11,187 nucleotides of DNA from VRUE01 sp036376915 (lineage in GTDB: Bacteria > Actinomycetota > Thermoleophilia > Solirubrobacterales > 70-9), in the NCBI GenBank assembly GCA_036376915.1, contig DASUZK010000031.1, positions 1-11,187 on the forward strand. The letters run 5' to 3'. A program made the translations under genes and the position numbers. Each line of letters starts with the position of its first letter. Position 1 is the stretch's first letter. The notes under the pieces are model-generated. The model was not told the origin of the DNA. It searched no databases and was given only the letters and a program-made list of their open reading frames with translations. Positions 1 through 7,182 of the stretch are shown piece after piece.

Positions 1-768
1 GACCGTCGCCGGGGTCTGGTCGACGAAGAAGAAGAGCAGGTCGAAGGCGGGGCAGATGACGGCCGCCAGGGCGGCGCCCCGCAGCTGCAGGCGACGGTCG
101 GAGGCGAGCAGGGCGCCGAGGGCGGCGGCGACGAAGAGGTCGCCGAAGCCCATGCGGGCGGCGCCGAAGTTGGCCACTTGCAGGGCCGGGAGGTCGGCCG
201 CGGGGGCGGCGGCGCTGAGAACGGAATTAGGGCCTTGGAGGAGCTCGGCGGAGACGAGCCAGGCGTCGATCGCCGCCATCGCGTAGACGCCCCAGCGCAG
301 CCACCTCGCCGGAACGGCACAAACGAGCAGCCAACCCAGCGTCACACAGGCGAGCGCAGAAAGCGCCAACGCTGCCGCTTCGCCCACCAGCGACCCCGTC
401 GAGAGCCAAGCAAAGGCAAAGAGCCCTGCCGTGATCGAGATCGCAGCCAATCTGCCGTAGCCAGCGAGCATCGAGTCCGCGAAAACCCTTGTTGACGACG
501 GGTTTTCGCGGACTCGGACGAGGTAGGCAAGGGCGTAGGCGGCAAGTGGTGGCACGGCCACGAGCGCCAGGTAGGTGAGCGCCGTTGCCGAGTCCGAGTA
601 GAGCTCTATCCCACCGACCACGACGATGATCGAAAGCGCCGGCACGAGGGCCCACCAACGGCTGCGCAAGCGGTCCAACCAAGCCGGCAGCGGTCGCGAC
701 GCCGGCAACGCCACCAATACAGCCTGCACCAAGCTGAGAATCGCAATGGAGACCGCAAACGAGGGCAT
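1..768 (-). CDS. Presenilin/signal-peptide-peptidase-like intramembrane aspartyl protease (C-terminus beyond window)
   Basis: The frame is open from ATG at 768 to the window edge, giving 256 residues; the C-terminus is missing. A Shine-Dalgarno-like GGTGGA (779-784) lies 10 bases before the start. The protein is very hydrophobic, with about eight likely membrane segments (roughly residues 1-18, 38-56, 62-84, 103-122, 127-150, 152-178, 203-222, 229-248). Asp168 lies in the sixth segment (AAIDAWLV) and Asp210 in the motif MGFGD at the seventh. Family A22 proteases (presenilin, SPP) carry Tyr-Asp and GxGD in these places plus a Pro-Ala-Leu near the end; here DQTPATV (Pro253) sits where PAL is expected. 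The 42-residue spacing of the two aspartates is close to that of SPP. The Tyr before the first Asp is Ile, so the protein is divergent. The family call is inferred from motifs. Residues 85-99 are encoded by a perfect palindrome. An unrelated membrane protein with chance motifs is the main alternative. Confidence 0.62.
   Translation of the reverse strand, partial: MPSFAVSIAILSLVQAVLVALPASRPLPAWLDRLRSRWWALVPALSIIVVVGGIELYSDSATALTYLALVAVPPLAAYALAYLVRVRENPSSTRVFADSMLAGYGRLAAISITAGLFAFAWLSTGSLVGEAAALALSALACVTLGWLLVCAVPARWLRWGVYAMAAIDAWLVSAELLQGPNSVLSAAAPAADLPALQVANFGAARMGFGDLFVAAALGALLASDRRLQLRGAALAAVICPAFDLLFFFVDQTPATV
472..516. repeat. 45-bp palindromic element inside the presenilin-like gene
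   Basis: Perfect 17-bp inverted repeat (arms 472-488 and 500-516) around an 11-base spacer. The whole element is exactly 15 codons and is read in frame as RVRENPSSTRVFADS (residues 85-99), in a predicted loop between the third and fourth membrane segments. Such length and perfection are not needed for coding, so it looks like a palindromic repeat inserted into the gene without breaking the frame. Confidence 0.75.
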
Positions 769-785
769 CGACGCTCAATCCACCG

Positions 786-832
786 TTCCGGTGCGCCTTT
801 CCCCCGTTATAGGGGGATAAGGCGCACCGGAA
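786..832. repeat. 47-bp palindromic repeat, copy 1 (between guaA and the protease gene)
   Basis: Arms TTCCGGTGCGCC (786-797) and GGCGCACCGGAA (821-832) match perfectly. An inner CCCCC/GGGGG stem (801-805 with 812-816) follows after one bulge, leaving a 6-base loop: in all a stem of about 20 bp. It begins only 3 bases past the guaA stop codon and could act as a transcription terminator or processing hairpin, although no clear run of T follows on the minus strand. The same 47-bp element recurs at 8580-8626 inside tldE, which shows it is a dispersed repeat and not just a local terminator. Confidence 0.8.
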
Positions 833-835
833 GCG

Positions 836-2377
836 TCACTCCCACTCGATGGTTGCGGGTGGCTTCGAGGAGATGTCCAGCGCCACCCGGTTGACGTCGG
901 CGATCTCGTTGATGATCCGGTTCGAGACCCGCTCCAGGAGGTCGTAGGGGAGCCGCGCCCAGTCGGCGGTCATCGCGTCGTCGGAGGTGACGGCGCGGAT
1001 CACCACCGGGTAGGCGTAAGTGCGCCCATCGCCCTGGACGCCGACCGAGCGGACGACCGGGAGCACGCAGAAGGACTGCCAAAGCTGGCGGTAGAGCTCC
1101 GCCGCGCGGATCTCCTCCTGCAGGATCGCGTCGGCGGCGCGGAGGATGTCGAGCCGCTCCTTGGTCACCTCGCCGCCGACGATGCGGATCGCCAGGCCCG
1201 GCCCGGGGAAGGGCTGGCGCCAGACCATCCGCTCGGGCAGGCCGAGCTCGGCCCCCACCGCCCTCACCTCGTCCTTGAACAGCATCCGCAGCGGCTCGAC
1301 CAGCTCGAACTCGAGATCCTCGGGCAGGCCGCCGACGTTGTGGTGGGACTTGATCGTGGCGGCACCGTCGCTCCCGCCCGACTCGATCACGTCGGAGTAG
1401 AGGGTGCCCTGGACCAGGTAGGCGGCGTCCTCGAGCTTGGCCGCCTCCTCCTCGAAGACGCGGATGAACTCCTCGCCGATGATCTTGCGCTTGCGCTCGG
1501 GCTCGTCGTGGCCGGCGAGCTTCGCGAGGAAGCGCTCCTCGGCCTCGACGTGGACGAGGGGGATGCCGAACTGCTCGAAGGCGGCGACCACCTGCTCGGC
1601 CTCGTTGAGCCGCATCAGGCCGTGGTCGACGAAGACGCAGGTCAGCTGCTCTCCGATCGCCTTGTGGACGAGCAGGGCCGCGACCGAGGAGTCGACTCCC
1701 CCGGAGAGCCCGCAGATCACCTTGCCCTCCCCCACCTGCGCCTGGATCCTCGCCACCTGTTCGGCGATCACGGACCGCGGCGACCACTGCTGCTCGCAAC
1801 CGGCGACGTCGCGCAGGAAGCGGGTGAGGATCTCGGTCCCGTATGGCGTGTGGACGACCTCGGGGTGGAACTGGATCCCGTAGAGGCCCCGATCGGGGTG
1901 CTCGCACGCCGCCACCGGCGACCCGGGGCTGGAGGCGAGCGCCGCGAACCCCTCGGGCGGCTCGAAGACCGCGTCGCGGTGGCTCATCCAGCAGTGCTGC
2001 TCCTCGGGCAGCCCCGCCAGCAGGCGCCCTCCGCCGTCTCGCAGGATCAAATCCGTCCGCCCGAACTCCCCCGCCTCGGCCGCCTCCACCCGACCGCCCA
2101 GGGCCTGGACCATCGCCTGCATCCCGTAACAGATCCCCAGCATCGGAATCCCCAGGTCGAGCAACTCCGTCGGAAACTCCGGCGCCCCCTCCTCATACAC
2201 CGACGCGGGCCCCCCGGAAAGCACCAGCCCCTGAGGAGCTCTATCCCGGATGGTCGCGACCGGCGTGCTCGACGGCAAGAGCTCCGCAAACACACCGCAC
2301 TCGCGAATCCGCCTCGCGATCAACTGTGAGTACTGCCCCCCGAAATCGAGGACCAGCACCTCCTCTACTGCATGCAC
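836..2377 (-). CDS. guaA: GMP synthase (glutamine-hydrolysing)
   Basis: Converts XMP, ATP and glutamine to GMP, the last step of guanine nucleotide synthesis in the cytoplasm. From GTG at 2377 it has 513 residues, close to the usual 510-525. An N-terminal class I glutamine amidotransferase domain shows LDFGGQYSQLIARR, the nucleophile Cys83 in GICYGMQ, and His171 and Glu173 in QFHPE. An ATP-pyrophosphatase domain follows with the loop SGGVDSS (225-231), then the C-terminal dimerisation domain ending in the conserved KPPATIEWE. The frame also stays open up to GTG at 2458, but the extra 27 residues are unlike known GuaA N-termini, contain rare AGG codons and begin inside an inverted repeat, so the shorter start is preferred (Cys83 then matches E. 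coli Cys86). The ribosome binding site is weak for both starts. It lies downstream of guaB3, which makes its substrate pathway, probably in one transcript. Confidence 0.96.
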   Translation of the reverse strand: MHAVEEVLVLDFGGQYSQLIARRIRECGVFAELLPSSTPVATIRDRAPQGLVLSGGPASVYEEGAPEFPTELLDLGIPMLGICYGMQAMVQALGGRVEAAEAGEFGRTDLILRDGGGRLLAGLPEEQHCWMSHRDAVFEPPEGFAALASSPGSPVAACEHPDRGLYGIQFHPEVVHTPYGTEILTRFLRDVAGCEQQWSPRSVIAEQVARIQAQVGEGKVICGLSGGVDSSVAALLVHKAIGEQLTCVFVDHGLMRLNEAEQVVAAFEQFGIPLVHVEAEERFLAKLAGHDEPERKRKIIGEEFIRVFEEEAAKLEDAAYLVQGTLYSDVIESGGSDGAATIKSHHNVGGLPEDLEFELVEPLRMLFKDEVRAVGAELGLPERMVWRQPFPGPGLAIRIVGGEVTKERLDILRAADAILQEEIRAAELYRQLWQSFCVLPVVRSVGVQGDGRTYAYPVVIRAVTSDDAMTADWARLPYDLLERVSNRIINEIADVNRVALDISSKPPATIEWE

Positions 2378-2455
2378 GTCGGTGGGCGTCTCCTCGGACG
2401 ACCTCCCTGACTGGGACCTGAGCGCCGCCTCGCTCACGATCCTGCCGACGGGTGG

Positions 2456-2527
2456 CACGGATTTGGGGGACCACCCCGAGGAGGCGGCGCAGCCGCCCCC
2501 GCAGCGGGTGGTGGCACCAAATCCGTG
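2456..2527. repeat. 72-bp compound inverted repeat between guaB3 and guaA
   Basis: Perfect 11-bp outer arms CACGGATTTGG (2456-2466) and CCAAATCCGTG (2517-2527) enclose a 7-bp stem (2470-2476 with 2506-2512), which in turn encloses GGCGGC-gca-GCCGCC (2483-2497). The whole can fold into one long hairpin in the leader of guaA. There is no T-run, so a simple intrinsic terminator is not obvious. It may be a dispersed palindromic repeat, an RNA-processing site or an attenuator. Confidence 0.7.
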
Positions 2528-2551
2528 ACAGGACCCGTCGGCCCGACTACG

Positions 2552-3757
2552 TCAGTCATCGGATACCGCGACCCCCGTGGCCACAGCGGCGCGCCCGTTC
2601 GACCCCATGCCCACCGCCTGCTCGTTCTGGAGCTTCTTTCCCTCACTCATGAGAGCGGGAGCCACCATCACCTCGGCCCGCTGGAAGGAGCGGATGTCCT
2701 CGTAGCCGCAGGTGGCCATCGAGGTTTTCAGCGCCCCCATCAGGTTGAAGGTGCCATCGTTCTCCTGGGCCGGCCCGAGCAGGATCTCCTCCATCGTGCC
2801 GTCCTGCCTGGTCGTGACGCGGGTACCGCGGGGCAGTGAGGGGTGGAAGGTCGCCATTCCCCAGTGGAAGCCCCGGCCAGGTGCCTCCTTGGCCCGGGCC
2901 AGCGGCGAGCCGACCATCACCGAGTCCGCTCCGCAGGCGATCGCCTTGGAGACGTCTCCCCCGGTGCGCATGCCGCCGTCGGCGATCACGTTGACGTACT
3001 CGCCGGTCTCGAGCATGTGCTGCGAGCGAGCCGCCGCCACGTCGGCGATCGCGGTCGCCTGCGGCACCCCGATCCCGAGCACCCCGCGGGTCGTGCAGGC
3101 CGCTCCCGGCCCGACGCCGACCAGGACGCCGACCGCGCCGGTCCGCATCAGGTGCAGCCCGGTCGAGTAGGAGGCGCAACCGCCGACCACCGTCGGCACC
3201 GGCACCTCGGCGATGAACTCCTTCAGGTTGAGCGGCTCGACCGTGGTCGAGACGTGTTCGGCCGAGATCACCGTGCCCTGGATGACGAGGATGTCGATCC
3301 CCGCCTCGACCGCGATCTCGTAATGCTCGCGGACTTTCTGCGGCGTCAGCGAGCCGCAGGCGACGGCGCCGCGCTCCTTGATCTCCGCTATCCGCCTGCC
3401 GATCAGCTCGGGCTTGACGGGCTCGGTGTAGATCTCCTGCATGATCCGGGTCGCCTCGTGCTTGGGCGCGGCGGCGATCGCCTCCAAGCGCTCCTCCGCG
3501 TCCTCGAAGCGGGTCCAGATCCCCTCCAGGTTGAGCACGCCGAGGCCGCCCAGCTCGTTGACGAGCACGGCGGTGCCGGGGCTGACCACGCCGTCCATCG
3601 CCGAGGCGACGAGCGGCAGCTCGAAGCGGTAGGGGCCAAGCGTCCAGCTGATGTCAATGTCGTCGGGATCGCGGGTGCGGCGCGACGGGACGATCGCGAT
3701 GTCGTCGAATCCGTAGGCGCGCCGCCCCTTCTTGCCCCGACCGATGTCGATCTCCAA
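2552..3757 (-). CDS. guaB3: GuaB3-family IMP dehydrogenase-related protein
   Basis: A member of the IMP dehydrogenase/GMP reductase barrel family, of the short GuaB3 group common in Actinobacteria. It is expected to oxidise IMP to XMP with NAD, or do a related purine conversion. At 401 residues it lacks the two CBS domains of classical GuaB (about 490-500). The N-terminus has the substrate-pocket motif LPLVASAMDGVVSP (47-60); the active-site Cys221 lies in GPGAACTTRGVLGIG, and a phosphate-binding region follows in DGGMRTGGDVSKAIACGAD. The start is TTG, chosen because GGAGG (3765-3769) lies exactly 7 bases upstream and no ATG or GTG is near. It follows the PfkB-family kinase by 34 bases and precedes guaA, giving two consecutive steps of GMP synthesis. 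Classical GuaB is probably encoded elsewhere. The exact reaction of GuaB3 proteins varies, so the activity is less sure than the family. Confidence 0.93.
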   Translation of the reverse strand: MEIDIGRGKKGRRAYGFDDIAIVPSRRTRDPDDIDISWTLGPYRFELPLVASAMDGVVSPGTAVLVNELGGLGVLNLEGIWTRFEDAEERLEAIAAAPKHEATRIMQEIYTEPVKPELIGRRIAEIKERGAVACGSLTPQKVREHYEIAVEAGIDILVIQGTVISAEHVSTTVEPLNLKEFIAEVPVPTVVGGCASYSTGLHLMRTGAVGVLVGVGPGAACTTRGVLGIGVPQATAIADVAAARSQHMLETGEYVNVIADGGMRTGGDVSKAIACGADSVMVGSPLARAKEAPGRGFHWGMATFHPSLPRGTRVTTRQDGTMEEILLGPAQENDGTFNLMGALKTSMATCGYEDIRSFQRAEVMVAPALMSEGKKLQNEQAVGMGSNGRAAVATGVAVSDD

Positions 3758-3761
3758 GTTA

Positions 3762-3787
3762 AGTCCTCCAGGGTGGCGTTGAGGACT
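3762..3787 (-). promoter_or_regulatory. Hairpin overlapping the guaB3 ribosome binding site
   Basis: In the minus-strand RNA, AGTCCTC (3787-3781) can pair with GAGGACT (3768-3762) over a 12-base loop, extendable by a G-U and a U-A pair. Four of the five bases of the guaB3 Shine-Dalgarno GGAGG (3769-3765) are within the stem. The structure is visible in sequence; a role in translational control is inference. Confidence 0.4.
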
Positions 3788-3791
3788 CAGC

Positions 3792-4748
3792 CTACACTTC
3801 GGCGGGGACCTCCAAATCCTGGACGTGGACCTCGCCGAGGAGGCGCTCGACCTGGCTGCGGTCGACCATGCCGGCGCCGAAGTGCTGGGTCGACTCCGCG
3901 CCGCAGGCGACGCCGTAAGCGAGGCACTCCTCGGCAGGCCGGCCGTCGTAGCGCGCCGCCGCGTAGCCCGCCAGGAAAGCGTCGCCCGAACCGACTGTCG
4001 AGACCGGCTCCAGCGACTCGGTGCGGACCTCGACGAAACGCCTCTCCGCCCCCTCGCCGATCACCGCCGCGCAGCCGTCCGGGCGCGTGATCGCGGCCTC
4101 GTGGGCGCCGAGGCGGACCAGCTCGGAGAGGCCGTGGACGAGATCCTGACGGCCGTCGAACTCCTGGCCGACCAGCTCCTCCGCCTCGCGCTCGTTGGGC
4201 GTGACCATGGCGGCACCGGCGCGCAGGCCGCCGAGCATCGCCTCCCCCTCGGAGTCGAGGACGACCGGCACGCCGCGCTCGGTCAGGTCCTTGACCAGGC
4301 GCGCATAGAGGTCGCCGCCGGCCCCGGGGGGCAGGGTGCCGGCGAGCACGCAGAGCCTGGCGCCGTCGGCTAGGTAGCCGAGGCGGGCGGCGAATGCCTC
4401 GACCTCCTCCGGGCTGACCGCGGGCCCGCGCTCGTTGATCTCCGTCTGCTCGCCGGAGGTGGGGTCGATCACGGCCATGTTGATCCGCGTGTCGGCGGCG
4501 ATCCGGATGAAGTCGGTCAGGACGGCTTCCTCGCGAAGCTGCTCCAGCAGCCGGTTTCCGGTCGGGCCGCCGGCGAAGCCGGTGGCGATCACGGGCCGGT
4601 CCAGCCGGCTGAGGGCGCGGGCGACGTTGATTCCCTTGCCGCCGGGCAACGTGCGGCTCTCGACCGCGCGATGCCGGTGACCGAGACGGAAGCTCGGCAC
4701 CGCGACCGTGCGGTCGATCGCGGCGTTGAGAGTGACCGTAAGGATCAT
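3792..4748 (-). CDS. fruK: 1-phosphofructokinase / PfkB-family hexose-phosphate kinase
   Basis: Predicted cytoplasmic kinase that phosphorylates a sugar phosphate, most likely fructose 1-phosphate to fructose 1,6-bisphosphate. It has 318 residues, typical of the FruK/LacC branch. It opens with MILTVTLNAAIDRT, the usual FruK-type start, then PfkB signature 1 GGKGINVARALSRL (36-49), the segment VTPNEREAEEL (182-192), and signature 2 with GSGDAFLAGYAAA (253-265), where Asp256 is the expected catalytic base. ATG at 4748 overlaps the stop of the preceding carboxypeptidase gene by 4 bases (ATGA), which fixes the start and suggests translational coupling. No fructose PTS genes are nearby, so tagatose 6-phosphate or another hexose phosphate remains possible; the family is sure, the substrate less so. 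Confidence 0.85.
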   Translation of the reverse strand: MILTVTLNAAIDRTVAVPSFRLGHRHRAVESRTLPGGKGINVARALSRLDRPVIATGFAGGPTGNRLLEQLREEAVLTDFIRIAADTRINMAVIDPTSGEQTEINERGPAVSPEEVEAFAARLGYLADGARLCVLAGTLPPGAGGDLYARLVKDLTERGVPVVLDSEGEAMLGGLRAGAAMVTPNEREAEELVGQEFDGRQDLVHGLSELVRLGAHEAAITRPDGCAAVIGEGAERRFVEVRTESLEPVSTVGSGDAFLAGYAAARYDGRPAEECLAYGVACGAESTQHFGAGMVDRSQVERLLGEVHVQDLEVPAEV

Positions 4749-5926
4749 CGTGAAAGGCGCCTCAGCATGACTGCTCCGACCAGTATCACGCAAAGCGCGA
4801 TCCCGATCGGAATCTGCTCCGAGCCGACGAAGCTCCTCGCCCGGTCCAGAGCGCTCGCATCGGGCACCGCACGGCCGGCGCGCAGCGCCACGGCGGCGGC
4901 CCGGCGGCCGTCGACGAACACGGTCGCCCTGCCTAGCGCGGCGCCGCGGCGGATCGGGCCCTCGAGCTCGCTCGGCGCCCGCACCGCGAGACCGAGCCGC
5001 TGGTCGGGGCGAACGCCGACGGAGACCGTGCGCGCGGCGCGCAGCGCCAGCTCCCCGCCCCCGTAGCGAACCGAGGCCTCGGCGAGCTCCTCCCCGGCCC
5101 GGACCGGCACCCGCCGCTCGTAGCGGGAGAAGCCGTACTCGAGCAGGCGCAGGCTGGCGAGATCGCGTTCGGTCTCCGTTGGGGTGCCGATCACGACCGA
5201 GATCAGCTTCACCCCGTTGCGCTGGCCGGAGCCGACCAGGACATAGGCGGCGCCGAAGGTGTGGCCCGTCTTCACTCCGGTCGTCCAATCCGCCCGGTAG
5301 AGCAGGTCGTTGAGGGTGTCGATCGTGCGCGGCGGGCGCAGGCTGCGCAGCCTGGCGCTGCGAGCAGCGGCGATCCGGGCGAAGGCGGGATTGCGCAGGA
5401 GCCTCCGCGTCAGCGTCGCCAAATCGAGGGCGCTGGAGTAGTTGCCCTCCTCGTCGAGGCCGATCGGGTTCGCGTAGTGCGTGTCCGCCAGGCCCAGCGC
5501 CGCGGCGTAGCGGTTCATCTCGGCGACGAAGCGAGCTTCCGAGCCGGCGGCGGCAAGGGCGAGGTCGTAGGCGGCGTCGTTGCCGCTGCGCAGGATCAGG
5601 CCGTAGAGCAGGTCGCGCACGCTCACCGGCTCGCCGGGCCGGAGCTCGAGCAGCGACTCGCCGTAGATCGCGTCGTAGGGCGCGGCCCGCACGACACGGT
5701 CCAGCGGCAGCTCGCGCAGCGCCACGTAGGCGGTCATCAGCTTGGTCGTGCTGGCGATCGGCAGCCGCCGGGCGCGGGCGTGGGAGATGAGCACGTCGCC
5801 GCTGCGGGCGTCGATCAAGGCCCATGCCCGGGCGTCGATGCTAGGCGGCGCGGCCCCGGCCTCGACGGGCGCCGTCCAGAGCAGGGCCAGGCACGCGAGA
5901 AGCGTGCCGACGATCCGGCCGTTCAC
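4745..5926 (-). CDS. D-alanyl-D-alanine carboxypeptidase (low-molecular-weight penicillin-binding protein)
   Basis: Serine peptidase of the S11/PBP5 type that trims the terminal D-Ala from peptidoglycan pentapeptides outside the membrane. It has 393 residues. An N-terminal signal sequence (about 1-25, RIVGTLLACLALLWTAPVEA) is followed by the full active-site set: Ser59-x-x-Lys62 in IASTTKLM, SGN at 114-116, and KTG at 219-221 in VKTGHT. A C-terminal beta-rich region follows (about 270-355), then a membrane anchor IPIGIALCVILVGAVML (372-388) with a short basic tail. GTG at 5926 overlaps the stop of the LysM gene by 4 bases (GTGA), which sets the start; longer readings upstream in the same frame run through the LysM and pyrF genes and are shadows. 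The LysM neighbour supports a joint cell-wall role. Confidence 0.93.
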   Translation of the reverse strand: MNGRIVGTLLACLALLWTAPVEAGAAPPSIDARAWALIDARSGDVLISHARARRLPIASTTKLMTAYVALRELPLDRVVRAAPYDAIYGESLLELRPGEPVSVRDLLYGLILRSGNDAAYDLALAAAGSEARFVAEMNRYAAALGLADTHYANPIGLDEEGNYSSALDLATLTRRLLRNPAFARIAAARSARLRSLRPPRTIDTLNDLLYRADWTTGVKTGHTFGAAYVLVGSGQRNGVKLISVVIGTPTETERDLASLRLLEYGFSRYERRVPVRAGEELAEASVRYGGGELALRAARTVSVGVRPDQRLGLAVRAPSELEGPIRRGAALGRATVFVDGRRAAAVALRAGRAVPDASALDRARSFVGSEQIPIGIALCVILVGAVMLRRLSR

Positions 5927-6240
5927 CGAAGCTTCAGCGTTTCGCCTGCGATCAGGATCTGCGGGTCGACCTCGGGGTTGAGCGCTTCGATGCGCGCGAC
6001 CGAGACCCCGGTCCGGCTGGCGATCGCCAGCAGAGTGTCTCCGCTCTTGACCTCGTAGGTGGCCGGAGCCGGCCGCTTGGGCTCGGCCCTGCGCGCGGCC
6101 CCCTCGCCGCGCCCTTGCCCGTTCGAGCCGTCCGAGCCACCGCCGAGCACGCTCCCGATGGCGACGAGGACGAGGGCGAGGGCGGCGATCAGGGCGAGTA
6201 CCGCGAAGGTCCGGGCCGTGGCTGAGGTGCGCTTGTTCAT
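5923..6240 (-). CDS. Small membrane-anchored LysM-domain protein
   Basis: A 105-residue protein with a basic N-terminus, one membrane segment (about 11-32, rich in Ala, Leu and Val), a Gly/Arg/Pro-rich linker (33-60) and one LysM domain (61-105) beginning YEVKSGDTLLAIASRTGVS and containing NPEVDPQILIAGETL. LysM domains bind the glycan strands of peptidoglycan, so it probably sits at the outer face of the membrane holding or targeting the wall. No catalytic domain is present; the protein ends right after the LysM. It starts at ATG 45 bases after the pyrF stop, with no strong ribosome binding site visible, and overlaps the carboxypeptidase gene by 4 bases, suggesting the two act together in wall processing. 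Confidence 0.85.
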   Translation of the reverse strand: MNKRTSATARTFAVLALIAALALVLVAIGSVLGGGSDGSNGQGRGEGAARRAEPKRPAPATYEVKSGDTLLAIASRTGVSVARIEALNPEVDPQILIAGETLKLR

Positions 6241-6285
6241 TGCGGGTGACTGGCGGTCGAATGGGCGCGCAGATCGTATTGCGCT

Positions 6286-7182
6286 CTATTCGGTCGAAGC
6301 GGCCCAAACCCTGGCGCGCATGTCCTCGGCGGCGGCGGCCGGGTCCTCGGCGGCGGCGATCCCGCGCGAGACGGGGACCAGAGCCGAGGCGGCGCCCGCC
6401 GCGAAGGCGGCCCCGAGCAGCTCCGGCCGGCCGCCCTGGGCGCCGACCCCCGGGACGAGGAAGATCGAGCGGGGCATCAGGGAACGCAGGCGGGCGATGT
6501 GCTCCGGAGCGGTGGCGCCGACCACCGCACCCATCCCGCTCAGCCCGCCCTCGCCCAGCAACCGGTCCGAGAGCCCGTCGACGAGCCCGCCCAGGCGCTC
6601 GTGCAGCGGCTGCCGCGGCGCCGGCAGGTCCTGCACGTCGGCCGCGCCGGGGTTGCTCGTCCGCACCAGGGCGAAAACCCCCGCCCCGGCCGCCGCGGCC
6701 GCATCCACCAGGGGCTCTAGGGAGTCGGTGCCGAGCAGCGGGTTGGCGGTGAAGGCATCGGCTCCGAGCCCCGCGACAGGGCCCCACGGAGTCGGGGTCT
6801 CGCCCACCAGCGCCTGGGCGTAGGCGGCCGCGGTGACCGGGACGTCGCCGCGCTTGCCGTCGGCGACGACGAGCAGGCCGGCCTCGCGGGCGGCCGCGCA
6901 GACGTCCACCAGCGCGGCCCAGCCCGGAGCGCCGAGGCGCTCGAAGCAGGCGAGCTGAGGCTTGATCGCGACACAGGCCGGACCGGCCCGCTCGATCAGC
7001 GAGCGGCAGTGCCCGGCGACCGCCCCGGCCGCGTGCTCGGCGACCGAGGCGGCACCGGTGGAAACGTCAGGCTCGCCCCCGGAGAGCTTCGACGGGTCGG
7101 GGTCGAGGCCGAGACAGACCTGGCTGCGACGCTCTTCGACGAGCGCCGCCAGCCGGTCTGCGAAGGGCTGCGCCTGGCTCAG
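6286..7182 (-). CDS. pyrF: Orotidine 5'-phosphate decarboxylase, type II, with probable CTG start
   Basis: Decarboxylates OMP to UMP, the last step of pyrimidine synthesis. The frame encodes PFADRLAAL, QVCLGLDPDPSKL (substrate-binding strand), AIKPQLACFE (first catalytic Lys) and the catalytic DGKRGD (108-113); NPGAADVQDL and VPGVGAQGG near the phosphate site are typical of type II PyrF. All parts from the LDPDP strand onward are needed, yet between an upstream stop at 7255-7257 and a GTG at 6909 there is no ATG, GTG or TTG in frame. CTG at 7182 overlaps the HU stop codon by 4 bases (CTGA), just like the ATGA/GTGA overlaps elsewhere in this cluster, and AAGG lies 7 bases upstream. From there the protein has 298 residues, normal for the type. 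Starting at GTG 6909 would remove 91 residues including an active-site Lys. The function is firm, the start inferred. Confidence 0.9.
   Translation of the reverse strand: MSQAQPFADRLAALVEERRSQVCLGLDPDPSKLSGGEPDVSTGAASVAEHAAGAVAGHCRSLIERAGPACVAIKPQLACFERLGAPGWAALVDVCAAAREAGLLVVADGKRGDVPVTAAAYAQALVGETPTPWGPVAGLGADAFTANPLLGTDSLEPLVDAAAAAGAGVFALVRTSNPGAADVQDLPAPRQPLHERLGGLVDGLSDRLLGEGGLSGMGAVVGATAPEHIARLRSLMPRSIFLVPGVGAQGGRPELLGAAFAAGAASALVPVSRGIAAAEDPAAAAEDMRARVWAASTE

Noticed and set aside
227..778. A 183-residue minus-strand frame at the left end
   Set aside because: Its composition (Cys, Arg, Gly rich) is that of a shadow; the frame starting at 768 gives a coherent multi-span membrane protein with recognisable motifs.
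1340..2329. Long plus-strand open frame of 329 residues
   Set aside because: Antisense to guaA, which is certain; long open frames on the opposite strand are expected at this GC content.
2378..2551. Guanine-sensing riboswitch before guaA
   Set aside because: No conserved purine-riboswitch core was seen; only nested GC-rich stems, more like a palindromic repeat.
4749..5825. Apparent N-terminal extension of the PfkB-family kinase to 677 residues
   Set aside because: The extension is an out-of-frame reading of the carboxypeptidase gene; the true start is the ATG at 4748 in the ATGA overlap.
5927..6787. Apparent N-terminal extension of the carboxypeptidase to 680 residues
   Set aside because: It reads through LysM and pyrF in the wrong frame; GTG at 5926 precedes a clear signal sequence.
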